DNA of 64,000 bases, taken from NCBI RefSeq assembly GCF_010906925.1, contig NZ_VTVE01000001.1, positions 1,240,001 to 1,304,000 of the forward strand, read 5' to 3'. Source of the DNA: Pseudobutyrivibrio xylanivorans (GTDB taxonomy: Bacteria; Bacillota; Clostridia; Lachnospirales; Lachnospiraceae). A model generated the notes under the pieces. It saw nothing but the letters and a program-made list of their open reading frames with translations, had not been told where the DNA came from and did not search any database. Both the position numbers and the translations under genes were made by a program. Below are positions 1 to 7,841 of the stretch, in pieces. The first letter of the stretch is position 1, and each line of letters begins with the position of its first letter.

Positions 1-456
1 GAAATTTCCCACATGCTGGTTAGCCCCTGTAAGCTGATTAAAAAGTGTAGTCTTACCGCAATTCTGATTGCCTACAAGAGCAAAAGTAAGCATGCCTGTG
101 TTAACAGCCTTTGCCTTGTGCTCCACCTCATAATCATGGGTGCCGGCCTCCTCGCCAAGGGCTGGATGAGGTATTTCTTTTATTTGCTTCTCGTGGTCAT
201 GAATAGCCTCACTATCCGCACCAGATATATCCCTAATATTATCGATTTCTATTTGCTTAGCATCTGCCAGTCTGATGGTAAGCTCATATCCGGAAATACG
301 AATTTCTATAGGATCTCCCATTGGTGCATACTTAATCATGGACACATCTGAACCGGGGATGATGCCCATATCAAGGAAATGTTGCCTTAGGGCACCGCTT
401 CCTCCAACTGCCTTAACCGTAGCAGTTTTGCCAATATTAAGTTTACTTAAATCCAA
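1..456 (-). CDS. feoB: FeoA-FeoB fusion, ferrous iron transporter (3' part missing)
   Basis: Ferrous iron uptake at the cytoplasmic membrane. Only the first 152 codons are in the window and the frame stays open to base 1. Residues 1-75 form a FeoA (SH3-like) domain. After a linker rich in Asp, Glu and His the FeoB GTPase starts with the P-loop GNQNCGKTTLFNQLTG at about 118-133 and runs into switch I. I chose a TTG start at 454-456 because AGAGGAG lies 6-7 bases before it and the FeoA domain needs those residues; no ATG fits. FeoA is usually a separate small gene, so the fusion is a variant, though not rare in Clostridia. FeS-rich enzymes fill the neighbouring operons, so iron supply fits the context. 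Confidence 0.9.
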   Translation of the reverse strand, partial: MDLSKLNIGKTATVKAVGGSGALRQHFLDMGIIPGSDVSMIKYAPMGDPIEIRISGYELTIRLADAKQIEIDNIRDISGADSEAIHDHEKQIKEIPHPALGEEAGTHDYEVEHKAKAVNTGMLTFALVGNQNCGKTTLFNQLTGANQHVGNF

Positions 457-497
457 GTTTCGACTCCTCTAATCATAGTTAGTTATAAACGCCCTTT

Positions 498-534
498 ATT
501 ATAGCACACTAACACCCATTATATGCAATAAAAT
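498..534 (-). promoter_or_regulatory. Probable feoA-feoB promoter
   Basis: On the minus strand TATAAT (498-503) stands 42 bases before the TTG start, with a weaker TTGCAT about 19 bases upstream. The upstream part touches the T-rich end of the hairpin at 535-627, so termination of cysK and initiation of feo are closely packed. The -10 is convincing and the -35 is not. Confidence 0.45.
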
Positions 535-627
535 AGCCTCTAGTTACGACTACAAGCCTTAGTATTTCTCCGCTCATCTAACACGATTCGCTTGAGAAAT
601 CTAAGAGCTTGCTGTCTACTAGAGGCT
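535..627 (-). ncRNA. Long hairpin after cysK, copy A of a two-copy structured element
   Basis: A 93-nt inverted repeat begins 16 bases after the cysK stop. The outer stem is AGCCTCTAGT with ACTAGAGGCT (10 bp). A middle stem pairs AAGCCTTAG with CTAAGAGCTT (one bulge). An inner stem pairs ATTTCTC with GAGAAAT around a 23-nt loop. On the minus strand it ends in ATTTTATT, so it can act as the cysK terminator. The same architecture recurs at 13526-13612 with different but paired outer and inner stems. Confidence 0.65.
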
Positions 628-643
628 CATCATTATTTACATT

Positions 644-1576
644 TTATTCAGTGAAAAGTGGTGTTGAATAGTAACGGTCACCTGAGTCTGGAAGAAGAGC
701 TACGATTGTCTTGCCCTTGTTCTCTGGCTTCTTTGCGTACTCGATAGCACCGTGAAGTGCAGCACCTGAAGAAATACCAACTGAGATACCTTCCTTCTTT
801 GCAAGAAGCTTAGCAGCCTTAAATGCATCATCAGACTCTGCTACAAATACTTCATCATAAATCTTTGTATTAAGTACATCTGGAACGAAACCAGCACCGA
901 TACCCTGAATCTTGTGAGCGCCAGCCTTGCCTTCTGAAAGAACTGGAGAATCCTTTGGCTCAAGTGCTACTACCTTAACGTTAGGATTCTGGCTCTTTAA
1001 GTACTCGCCAACACCTGTTACAGTACCGCCTGTACCTACACCTGCGATGAAAAGATCAACCTGTCCATCTGTATCCTTCCAGATTTCTGGACCAGTAGTG
1101 CTGCGATGAGCAGCTGAGTTTGCAGGGTTAACGAACTGACCTGGGATGAAGCTGCCTTCGATTTCAGCAGCAAGCTCCTCAGCCTTTGCGATAGCGCCTT
1201 TCATACCCTTTGAGCCCTCTGTGAGAACGATTTCTGCACCGTAAGCCTTAAGAATATTTCTACGCTCTACTGACATTGTCTCAGGCATTGTAAGGATAGC
1301 TCTGTATCCCTTTGCTGCAGCGATAGCTGCAAGACCAATACCTGTGTTACCTGATGTAGGCTCGATGATAACTGAACCTTCCTTAAGCTGGCCCTTCTGC
1401 TCAGCATCCTCGATCATAGCAAGTGCTACTCTATCCTTTACTGAACCTGCTGGATTGAAGTACTCAAGCTTAACTAAAACCTTTGCCTCAAGGCCAAGTT
1501 CCTTCTCAATATTTGTCACCTCTACAAGTGGTGTGTTGCCGATGAGCTCTGATGCGCTCTTGTAAATGTTTGCCAT
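644..1576 (-). CDS. cysK: Cysteine synthase A (O-acetylserine sulfhydrylase)
   Basis: Makes cysteine from O-acetylserine and sulfide in the cytoplasm with PLP. The 310-residue length is typical. K47 in GSVKDRVAL is the PLP lysine, TSGNTG at 74-79 is the substrate loop, GTGGTVTG at 181-188 binds the phosphate, and PDSGDRYYS lies near the C-terminus. The ATG follows ACGGAGGTTATGTT, a strong ribosome site. It lies 66 bp downstream of metY on the same strand and is probably cotranscribed with it, so sulfide can go to homocysteine or cysteine from one transcript. Confidence 0.95.
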   Translation of the reverse strand: MANIYKSASELIGNTPLVEVTNIEKELGLEAKVLVKLEYFNPAGSVKDRVALAMIEDAEQKGQLKEGSVIIEPTSGNTGIGLAAIAAAKGYRAILTMPETMSVERRNILKAYGAEIVLTEGSKGMKGAIAKAEELAAEIEGSFIPGQFVNPANSAAHRSTTGPEIWKDTDGQVDLFIAGVGTGGTVTGVGEYLKSQNPNVKVVALEPKDSPVLSEGKAGAHKIQGIGAGFVPDVLNTKIYDEVFVAESDDAFKAAKLLAKKEGISVGISSGAALHGAIEYAKKPENKGKTIVALLPDSGDRYYSTPLFTE

Positions 1577-1642
1577 AACATAACCTCCGTGTAAAAAAAC
1601 TATTTTTAGTATACAACTTAATGTGTTTATCCGCTATTTAAA

Positions 1643-2974
1643 TTAAACGGCCTTTGTATTTGAATTTGAATCTGTACCTACGCTGCTAACACCATCGATG
1701 GCTGCAAAGCCCTTCTCAAGATCCTCGATGATATCATCAATATGCTCTGTACCAATTGAAAGTCTGATTGTAGACTGTGTAATACCCTGATCTAAAAGCT
1801 CTTCCTCTGTAAGCTGAGAATGAGTTGTTGTTGCTGGATGAATAACAAGACTCTTAACGTCTGCTACATTTGCAAGGATTGAGAAAATCTCAAGATTGTC
1901 AATAAACTTATATGCTGCTTCCTTGCCGCCCTTGATTTCAAATGTGAAGATACTACCACCATTCTTAGGGAAGTACTTCTTATAAAGCTCGTGATCTGGA
2001 TGATCCTCAAGTGATGGATGATTTACCTTAGCAACCTTTGGATGATTCTTAAGGAACTCAACAACCTTTGCTGTATTCTCTGCATGTCTGTCGAGACGAA
2101 GTGGAAGTGTCTCGATTCCCTGAAGAAGAAGGAATGCATTAAATGGAGAAATTGTAGCTCCTGTATCACGAAGAAGGATTGCTCTGATATATGTTACAAA
2201 TGCAGCTGGTGCTGTTGCATCTGCAAATGAAATACCATGATAGCTTGGGTTTGGCTCTGCGATTGCAGGGAACTTTCCGCTCTTCTTCCAATCATATGTA
2301 CCAGCCTCAACGATAACGCCGCCGAGTGTTGTTCCGTGACCACCAAAGAACTTTGTTGCTGAATGAACTACGATGTCTGCACCGTGCTCGATTGGACGTA
2401 CCCAGTAAGCTGCGCCAAATGTGTTATCAACAACAAGTGGAAGGTCATGGCGGTGAGCGATTTCTGCAAGTGCATCAATATCAGGAATATCTGAATTTGG
2501 ATTTCCAAGTGTCTCAATATAGATTGCCTTTGTGTCTTCCTTAATAGCATCCTCAACTTCCTTAAGGTTGTGAGCATCTACGAATGTAGCAGATACTCCA
2601 TACTGTGGAAGTGTGTGAGCCAAGAGGTTGTAGCTACCACCGTAGATTGTCTTCTGTGCTACGATGTGTCCGCCGCCTGCAGCAAGTGCCTCGATTGTAT
2701 ATGTGATAGCTGCTGCTCCAGATGCAACTGCAAGTGCTGCTGTACCACCTTCGATTGCTGCAACTCTCTCTTCTAAAACACCCTGTGTTGAATTAGTAAG
2801 TCTTCCGTAAATGTTACCTGCATCTGCAAGCCCAAATCTGTCAGCTGCATGCTGTGAATTTCTAAATACGTATGAAGTTGTCTGGTAAATAGGTACTGCT
2901 CTTGCATCAGATGCTGGATCTGGATTTTCCTGTCCTACGTGAAGTGCTAATGTTTCAAATCTATAATTGCTCAT
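1643..2974 (-). CDS. metY: O-acetylhomoserine sulfhydrylase (first copy)
   Basis: PLP enzyme of the Cys/Met metabolism family that makes homocysteine from O-acetylhomoserine and sulfide. The length of 443 residues and the 230-290 insertion are characteristic of MetY rather than MetB or MetC. K208 in HSATKFFGGHGT is the PLP lysine, and GNIYGRLTNST near 53-63 and DNTFG at 183-187 are conserved. A second, shorter metY is at 14538. Its mRNA starts with a 27-codon Cys-rich leader ORF and a promoter carrying two operator types, so expression is likely high when cysteine is scarce. The ATG follows AAAAGGAG by 8 bases. Confidence 0.93.
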   Translation of the reverse strand: MSNYRFETLALHVGQENPDPASDARAVPIYQTTSYVFRNSQHAADRFGLADAGNIYGRLTNSTQGVLEERVAAIEGGTAALAVASGAAAITYTIEALAAGGGHIVAQKTIYGGSYNLLAHTLPQYGVSATFVDAHNLKEVEDAIKEDTKAIYIETLGNPNSDIPDIDALAEIAHRHDLPLVVDNTFGAAYWVRPIEHGADIVVHSATKFFGGHGTTLGGVIVEAGTYDWKKSGKFPAIAEPNPSYHGISFADATAPAAFVTYIRAILLRDTGATISPFNAFLLLQGIETLPLRLDRHAENTAKVVEFLKNHPKVAKVNHPSLEDHPDHELYKKYFPKNGGSIFTFEIKGGKEAAYKFIDNLEIFSILANVADVKSLVIHPATTTHSQLTEEELLDQGITQSTIRLSIGTEHIDDIIEDLEKGFAAIDGVSSVGTDSNSNTKAV

Positions 2975-3019
2975 AATATTTTCTCCTTTTCAAATCAATC
3001 AATTTTCATTTTCTTTTTA

Positions 3020-3103
3020 TTAACAACATCGACTACAGCAACAAAACTGCATTCGCTCTACTCTAAAATTATGTCTTACAAAATCAATTAATAACTGCTT
3101 CAT
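3020..3103 (-). CDS. Poly-Cys leader peptide of metY-cysK, 27 codons
   Basis: A short ORF, too short for ordinary gene calling, lies between the promoter at 3153-3181 and metY. It starts MKQLLIDFVR and ends QFCCCSRCC followed by TAA: five of the last seven codons are Cys. A modest AGGCAGG stands before its ATG. The 45 nt between its stop and the metY start contain no clear terminator, so control could act on translation coupling or Rho access rather than on an intrinsic terminator. Two other sulfur operons here (42903 and 53191) also begin with Cys-run ORFs, which argues that this one is real. Confidence 0.75.
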   Translation of the reverse strand: MKQLLIDFVRHNFRVERMQFCCCSRCC

Positions 3104-3152
3104 TTGTACTGCCTGCCTTTCTTTTTGTTTGCTTTTGTTTTATGTTGATGTA

Positions 3153-3240
3153 ATCATAAACGTTATTACCTACTAGGTCAATAGGTTTAACGATAACAAA
3201 AAACTATAGCCGGCTATCAATAGAATTTATAACCAGCTAT
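3153..3240 (-). promoter_or_regulatory. metY promoter with two sulfur-type operators
   Basis: On the minus strand the -35 is TTGACC (3176-3181), the spacer is 17 bp and the -10 is TATGAT (3153-3158). The -35 lies inside the operator ACCTACTAGGTCAATAGGT (3168-3186, plus-strand reading). Exactly 24 bp upstream of the -35 begins a 35-bp dyad (3206-3240) with proximal half ATAGCCGGCTATCAA. The dyad also resembles a terminator for the gene at 3290 because T residues follow it. The same geometry recurs at five other promoters here. Nothing else was found in the 315-bp gap apart from this and the leader ORF. Confidence 0.8.
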
Positions 3241-3289
3241 AGTTCTTATAAATCCTTATTTAACAATTGTTCTTAACACCTACAAATTG

Positions 3290-3982
3290 TTATTTAGAAA
3301 GCTCAACATAAAGTGCTGCATCTGCGCTCTCCATATAAGGTGCTGTCCAGAAAACAAACACAATACCACATGTAATTAAACCTAAGAAAATCCAACCAAT
3401 AAATGATAAATCAAGTAGAAATGCTTTCCATTTATGGCCATTCATCATCTCACGAGATTTTGTAATAACCTCTGTTGCAGAAAGTTCTGGATTATCCTTT
3501 ACAATATATGGAACCATTCTGTAAGAATACATCTTGATGATTCCTGGAATTAAGAATAGCAATGACCATAGGCACAAGAATATATCTCTCAATAAAAGAG
3601 TGACAAAAACACGTCCGTAATCCCCAAAGCCTTCACCGATAATTCCTAGCTCAGCCTGACCATCTTCTACATTTTTCTTGAAGAATCTATAGCAGCCAAC
3701 CTGAAGTGGATTCTTAATAAAAATCTGAATCAAGAAACCAATTAATAATGCCATTCCAACCAATCCACCAAAGAATGCCATTAACGCACTCATTTCCTCA
3801 GCCGATAATCCAGAAAATATGGCATTAGCAACTTCTCTAGGATCATAATCACCCCTATTCTTGATAGTATAAGTTGCACCACCTGATACAACCCCTAGAA
3901 TCAATGCTACCAAAACACATTTCCAATAGTTAGCCTTAAAGGCTGCCTTTCCGATACTTTTAACTTCCCCAATAGTCCACAT
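3290..3982 (-). CDS. DUF975-family integral membrane protein
   Basis: A 230-residue polytopic membrane protein. The N-terminus TIGEVKSIGKAAFKANYWK and the long hydrophobic segments near residues 25-45, 75-100, 130-160 and 185-215 fit DUF975, whose function is unknown. An upstream ATG would add 18 residues, but AAAGGAG lies 7 bases before the ATG at 3982, so I use that start. It stands alone between the cooS-like operon and metY, and nothing links it to sulfur. Confidence 0.75.
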   Translation of the reverse strand: MWTIGEVKSIGKAAFKANYWKCVLVALILGVVSGGATYTIKNRGDYDPREVANAIFSGLSAEEMSALMAFFGGLVGMALLIGFLIQIFIKNPLQVGCYRFFKKNVEDGQAELGIIGEGFGDYGRVFVTLLLRDIFLCLWSLLFLIPGIIKMYSYRMVPYIVKDNPELSATEVITKSREMMNGHKWKAFLLDLSFIGWIFLGLITCGIVFVFWTAPYMESADAALYVELSK

Positions 3983-4119
3983 AACAGGTCTCCTTTCAAA
4001 GCAATAATATTTCGTTATAGAAATATCACATATCATCTTTCACTGGTAATAATTATAACTCATTAGCGTCATATCACGTATTAATTCACATTTCTTTTAC
4101 AAAATTCACTGATTTTTCA

Positions 4120-6249
4120 CTAATCCCAGCCAAGAGCCTTTCGTTTTTCCTTCATATCAGCAACAATTTGCTTTGCAAGAGCTACTGGATCCGTATTTAC
4201 GTTCATAGTAGAACCTAATAATTCCTTTGTTCCATGCTTTAAGAACTCGATTACATTTTGAGAACCATATATTGGCGCCTCAACACAATGATAAGAATTG
4301 ATACCATTAAGTCTAAATCCAAGTGCCGCATCAATACCCTTTTCATTGCCCCATTCTGGTGAGGAGAATGCAAATGGAAGCTCGTATAAATCTTTCTTAA
4401 GCTCACCTGCAATTCCTGCAAAAATTCCAGTAGAACGAGTATTATCGATACATTCTCCCACATGCCATACTGGTGGCAAATCAGGCTCTAAGAACTCTCT
4501 TAGAGATTCCCCTGCTTTTTCCTTTCCAGAAATAGCACAATACCCAAGTTTCATAAGAGGGAATGACGCACATCCATTTGTTATGATAAGCACATTATTC
4601 TTGAGAAGCTCATCAGCTACATCTACAATACACTTTTCATATAGTACCTTTGGATTGTTACATCCAACCATATTTACAACACCAAGAATCTGTCCCGACT
4701 TGATAGCCTCAGCAAGTGGCTTCATGCTGCCAAATCTCTTGTGAATATATTCAACTGAAAATCCTACCTCAGCCTCCACTTCAAATGGAGGGATAAATAC
4801 AGGGATGCCCTTTCTCTCCTCAAAGCTTTCAATGGCGCGACGAACAATTCTCTCTGCAAGTGACTTAGTTTCAGAAAGATTGCTATGATGATGATCGTAT
4901 TCAAATCTCTCTGCACCAGGAAGTCTTGCTGACTCACTTGTAGTAATAACTGCAGTCTTAAAGCACTTTGCCACATCCATTATAGATGGGAATACATCCT
5001 GTACATCTGCCACCCAAAGGTCAAGAGCACCTGTTCCAAGAACAAGCTCTGCAGATACAGCATTAGATAGAGGAATAACACCACTATCTCTATACATAGC
5101 AGAAAGTCCTGAGCAGCAAATACCGTAAAAACGAATTCCCTTTGCTCCCTTTGACTTAGCAAGCTCAATTAAATCTTCACGCTTTCCAGCCTTTACAATT
5201 TCACTTACAAGAAGTGGCAAATGTCCGTGAACAGCTATATTTACATAGCCCTTCTTAAGCGCTCCTATATTGACCTTTGATGTTACTCTATCTCCAACAC
5301 CAAAAAGTGAGTCTGTAGCAATTGATGCACCAACAACACCTGAGAATGTAAATGCAAGTCCGCAACGCAAAAATTGCTGCATGATACTCTTCCAGTCTCC
5401 GTCAGTGGCGCAGCCTGATTTATGATAAGCTTCAAACACTTCGTGGTAAGCACTGATAGGTAAAATATCAAGGTCCTTCCACACCTTTTTTCTCTCAGGC
5501 AATGCGCAGGCCTCGATAGTCTTATATTTAGCAGGGACTGTTCTAGACAAATCCTCTAAAAGTGCATCTGCCAAATCCTTTGCCACATTTTTAATCTGTC
5601 TATTCTTTTGTCTGATACCAAAGGCCTCAGCTGTAGCTCTGATTTTCTGCTCACCTAAAATTGGCACATCAAGTTCGCCCTCTGCTGCCTTTTTAAGTGC
5701 AAGCATTACCTCTCTAGCATGCATACCATGCTGAGCTGCACCTGCCGCAGCAGAACGAAGAAGATTTCTTGCAACGATTAAATCAGCGTCAGCACCGCAC
5801 ACACCCTTTGGTGCCTTTGGAGTAATACGACATGGACCCATATTACAAATTTTGCAGCAAGTACCACAAAGACCAAAGTTACACTGTGGCTTTTGAGCAT
5901 CGAATCTATCAAAGGCAGTATCAATTCCTAACTGCTCCATTCTAAGAAGCATCTCTCTTACTGCAGGGTCTGGTGTCTGCTCGATAACATCCTGCTTAGA
6001 TGGGAATGTCTTTCTGTATTCCTGCACAGCATTCATATAATCCTTTGTAAAATCAGCAGGATCACTTTCTCCACCATGGTCACTGGCCTTAAGTGTGACA
6101 GTTGGAATACCGTGCTCATCAAAACCAATTAAATTTCTGTGAGAATGGATATGGTCCACCCCATGCTTATGAGAATGATTATGTTCATGTGAATGGTCGT
6201 GTTCATGTGAATGATTGTGACAGTGTTCTTTTGAATTTGTTTCGCTCAT
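4120..6249 (-). CDS. cooS: Ni-Fe CO dehydrogenase-like protein with His-rich N-terminus and altered C-cluster
   Basis: CooS-family protein of 709 residues; usual length is about 630-640. Residues 9-37 hold 14 His alternating with Ser, Glu and Asn, a probable nickel- or zinc-binding tail. C123, C131, C132, C135, C140 and C151 match the cluster D and B ligands. HGH at 341-343, C379, C530, C560 and C600 match C-cluster ligands, and K637 in SPEWGNEK matches the catalytic lysine. The DVQC cysteine (Cys333 of Carboxydothermus CODH-II) is Asp418 here (ADVQDVFPS). No acetyl-CoA synthase, cooC or cooF is nearby; it ends an ABC importer operon behind a sulfur-type promoter. The fold is certain but CO oxidation is doubtful. 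Confidence 0.85.
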   Translation of the reverse strand: MSETNSKEHCHNHSHEHDHSHEHNHSHKHGVDHIHSHRNLIGFDEHGIPTVTLKASDHGGESDPADFTKDYMNAVQEYRKTFPSKQDVIEQTPDPAVREMLLRMEQLGIDTAFDRFDAQKPQCNFGLCGTCCKICNMGPCRITPKAPKGVCGADADLIVARNLLRSAAAGAAQHGMHAREVMLALKKAAEGELDVPILGEQKIRATAEAFGIRQKNRQIKNVAKDLADALLEDLSRTVPAKYKTIEACALPERKKVWKDLDILPISAYHEVFEAYHKSGCATDGDWKSIMQQFLRCGLAFTFSGVVGASIATDSLFGVGDRVTSKVNIGALKKGYVNIAVHGHLPLLVSEIVKAGKREDLIELAKSKGAKGIRFYGICCSGLSAMYRDSGVIPLSNAVSAELVLGTGALDLWVADVQDVFPSIMDVAKCFKTAVITTSESARLPGAERFEYDHHHSNLSETKSLAERIVRRAIESFEERKGIPVFIPPFEVEAEVGFSVEYIHKRFGSMKPLAEAIKSGQILGVVNMVGCNNPKVLYEKCIVDVADELLKNNVLIITNGCASFPLMKLGYCAISGKEKAGESLREFLEPDLPPVWHVGECIDNTRSTGIFAGIAGELKKDLYELPFAFSSPEWGNEKGIDAALGFRLNGINSYHCVEAPIYGSQNVIEFLKHGTKELLGSTMNVNTDPVALAKQIVADMKEKRKALGWD

Positions 6250-6280
6250 TTTCTATCTCCCTTTACTAAACTAAAAACTA

Positions 6281-7054
6281 TTAGATTGTGTATTCAATAT
6301 TGTCTTCCATCTTCATGTTAAGCAAATCAAAGATCTTATCTCTAACAAGAAGAAAATCTCCACTTGTTCTATCTCTGAAATGATGAAGTGGCACAGTCAA
6401 AACACCCTTTACTTTGCCAGGATTAGGTGTCATAACTACAACTCTATCAGCAAGATATACTGCCTCTTCAATATCATGGGTAACAAAAATAATTGTCTTC
6501 TTTTCGCTTTTGCATATATCCAAAATATCATCCTGGAGCTTCATTCGAGTGATTGCATCCAAAGCACCAAACGGCTCATCCATGAAAATGATATCCGGCT
6601 CAACCGCAAGGGCTCTTGCAATGGCAACACGCTGCTTCATTCCTCCTGACAACTGCCTTGGAAAACTATTTGCAAAATCTTCTAGCTTTACAAGCTTTAA
6701 ATATTTAAGAGCTATCTCTCTTCTTGTTTTCTTATCAATCCCCTTTGACTCAAGTCCAAGTTCTATATTTTTAATAACTGTTCTCCATGGCAATAGGCCA
6801 TAGTTTTGGAAAATAGTAACGTTCTTTGGGCTAGGCAATGTGACATCCACACCATCAATCTGCACATTACCTTGATTAGCAAGATCAAATCCTGCAATAG
6901 CATTTAAAAGTGTACTTTTACCACATCCTGAAGGTCCCAAAAGGCAAATGAACTCTCCCTTTTCAATATCAAGATTTACGCCTGAAAGAGCTATAAACTC
7001 CTGTCCATTTTCCGTAAATGTCTTACCTGCATTTTCAATATGAATATATGACAT
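6281..7054 (-). CDS. ABC transporter ATP-binding protein, nitrate/sulfonate/taurine type
   Basis: Cytoplasmic ATPase of 257 residues that would energise the permease encoded just upstream. Walker A is GPSGCGKSTL at about 41-50, the signature is LSGGMKQR, Walker B is IIFMDEPFGALDA, and the switch His is in VTHDIEEA. The GGM signature and FGALDA box are typical of SsuB, TauB and NrtD. Its start overlaps the permease stop by one base. With the permease, binding protein and cooS-like gene it forms one operon. The substrate cannot be read from sequence; the sulfur-type promoter suggests a sulfur compound. Confidence 0.88.
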   Translation of the reverse strand: MSYIHIENAGKTFTENGQEFIALSGVNLDIEKGEFICLLGPSGCGKSTLLNAIAGFDLANQGNVQIDGVDVTLPSPKNVTIFQNYGLLPWRTVIKNIELGLESKGIDKKTRREIALKYLKLVKLEDFANSFPRQLSGGMKQRVAIARALAVEPDIIFMDEPFGALDAITRMKLQDDILDICKSEKKTIIFVTHDIEEAVYLADRVVVMTPNPGKVKGVLTVPLHHFRDRTSGDFLLVRDKIFDLLNMKMEDNIEYTI

Positions 7055-7815
7055 TAGTTTTCACCTCCCCAAGCTCTAAGGATTCTCTTTTCTAAAAGTC
7101 CAATTAAAAAGTCTAATAGTAATCCTATCAATCCAATAACAAGAATTGTTGCAAGCAAAATGTCAGCTCTTACATTATTTCTCGCATCGATAATCTGATA
7201 TCCAAGTCCCGACTGGGCTCCTACCATCTCACCAGCTACAAGAAAAATCCATGCACTTCCTAGGGCTAGATGAATTGAATTTGCAATCTGCGGAAATGCA
7301 GCAGGAAGAATAACCTTCCACATAAGTTTTGGCTGCTTTATTCCAAAATTCTCAGATACTCTAAAATAGATATCATCTATCTTCATTACAGCTGATACAG
7401 TAGAAAGTAATACTGGGAAAAATGCTGCAATAAAAATAATCACTATAGCTGGCAAATCGCCAATACCAAACAGCAGAACTACAAATGGCATCCATGCTGT
7501 TGGAGAAATAGGTCTAAGTAGCTGAAGTGTTGGATTAACATAATTGAAAACCTTTGGAAGGCTTCCAAGAATAAGCCCAAGAACTACAGCAATAATTACA
7601 GACAATCCATAACCAATTATGAATCTTCCCATACTTGTAAGTATTGATTCAAAAAGCTGACCTGATGTAATCATCTCAATCAAGGCCGAAAATGCCATAA
7701 GTGGTGATGGAAACAAGGCATCACTGTAATCACTAACTAAAAATAATACCTGCCAAATTCCTATTAATATTAGAATGGATACTATTACATATCTGACTGA
7801 AAGAATCTTTTTCAT
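7054..7815 (-). CDS. ABC transporter permease, nitrate/sulfonate/taurine type
   Basis: Inner-membrane permease of 253 residues with about six hydrophobic segments. The EAA-type cytoplasmic loop is near residues 155-175 (FRVSENFGIKQPKLMWKVILPAAFPQI). The conserved AGEMVGAQSGLGYQI stretch is typical of SsuC and TauC. It lies between the binding protein (7842) and the ATPase, with short or overlapping junctions. The partner genes and promoter suggest import of an organosulfur compound. Family assignment is firm and substrate is unknown. Confidence 0.88.
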   Translation of the reverse strand: MKKILSVRYVIVSILILIGIWQVLFLVSDYSDALFPSPLMAFSALIEMITSGQLFESILTSMGRFIIGYGLSVIIAVVLGLILGSLPKVFNYVNPTLQLLRPISPTAWMPFVVLLFGIGDLPAIVIIFIAAFFPVLLSTVSAVMKIDDIYFRVSENFGIKQPKLMWKVILPAAFPQIANSIHLALGSAWIFLVAGEMVGAQSGLGYQIIDARNNVRADILLATILVIGLIGLLLDFLIGLLEKRILRAWGGEN

Positions 7816-7841
7816 TTTTATTCTCCCTTACCTTTGAATCT

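Noticed and set aside
2018-2776. Plus-strand ORFs inside metY very rich in Cys (at 2018-2230 and 2570-2776)
   Set aside because: They are antisense to a well-supported metY gene. The Cys codons are the complement of Ala-rich coding (GCA/ACA runs) and there is no promoter or ribosome site. Unlike the three leader ORFs they lie inside a gene, so they give no support to the Cys-leader idea.
3202-3244. Reading the 35-bp dyads only as transcription terminators
   Set aside because: Some copies (3206, 24501) have T-runs and could terminate, but others lack them, one overlaps coding sequence, the 43105 copy keeps only the promoter-proximal half, and spacing to the -35 is constant. A regulatory site is the better explanation.
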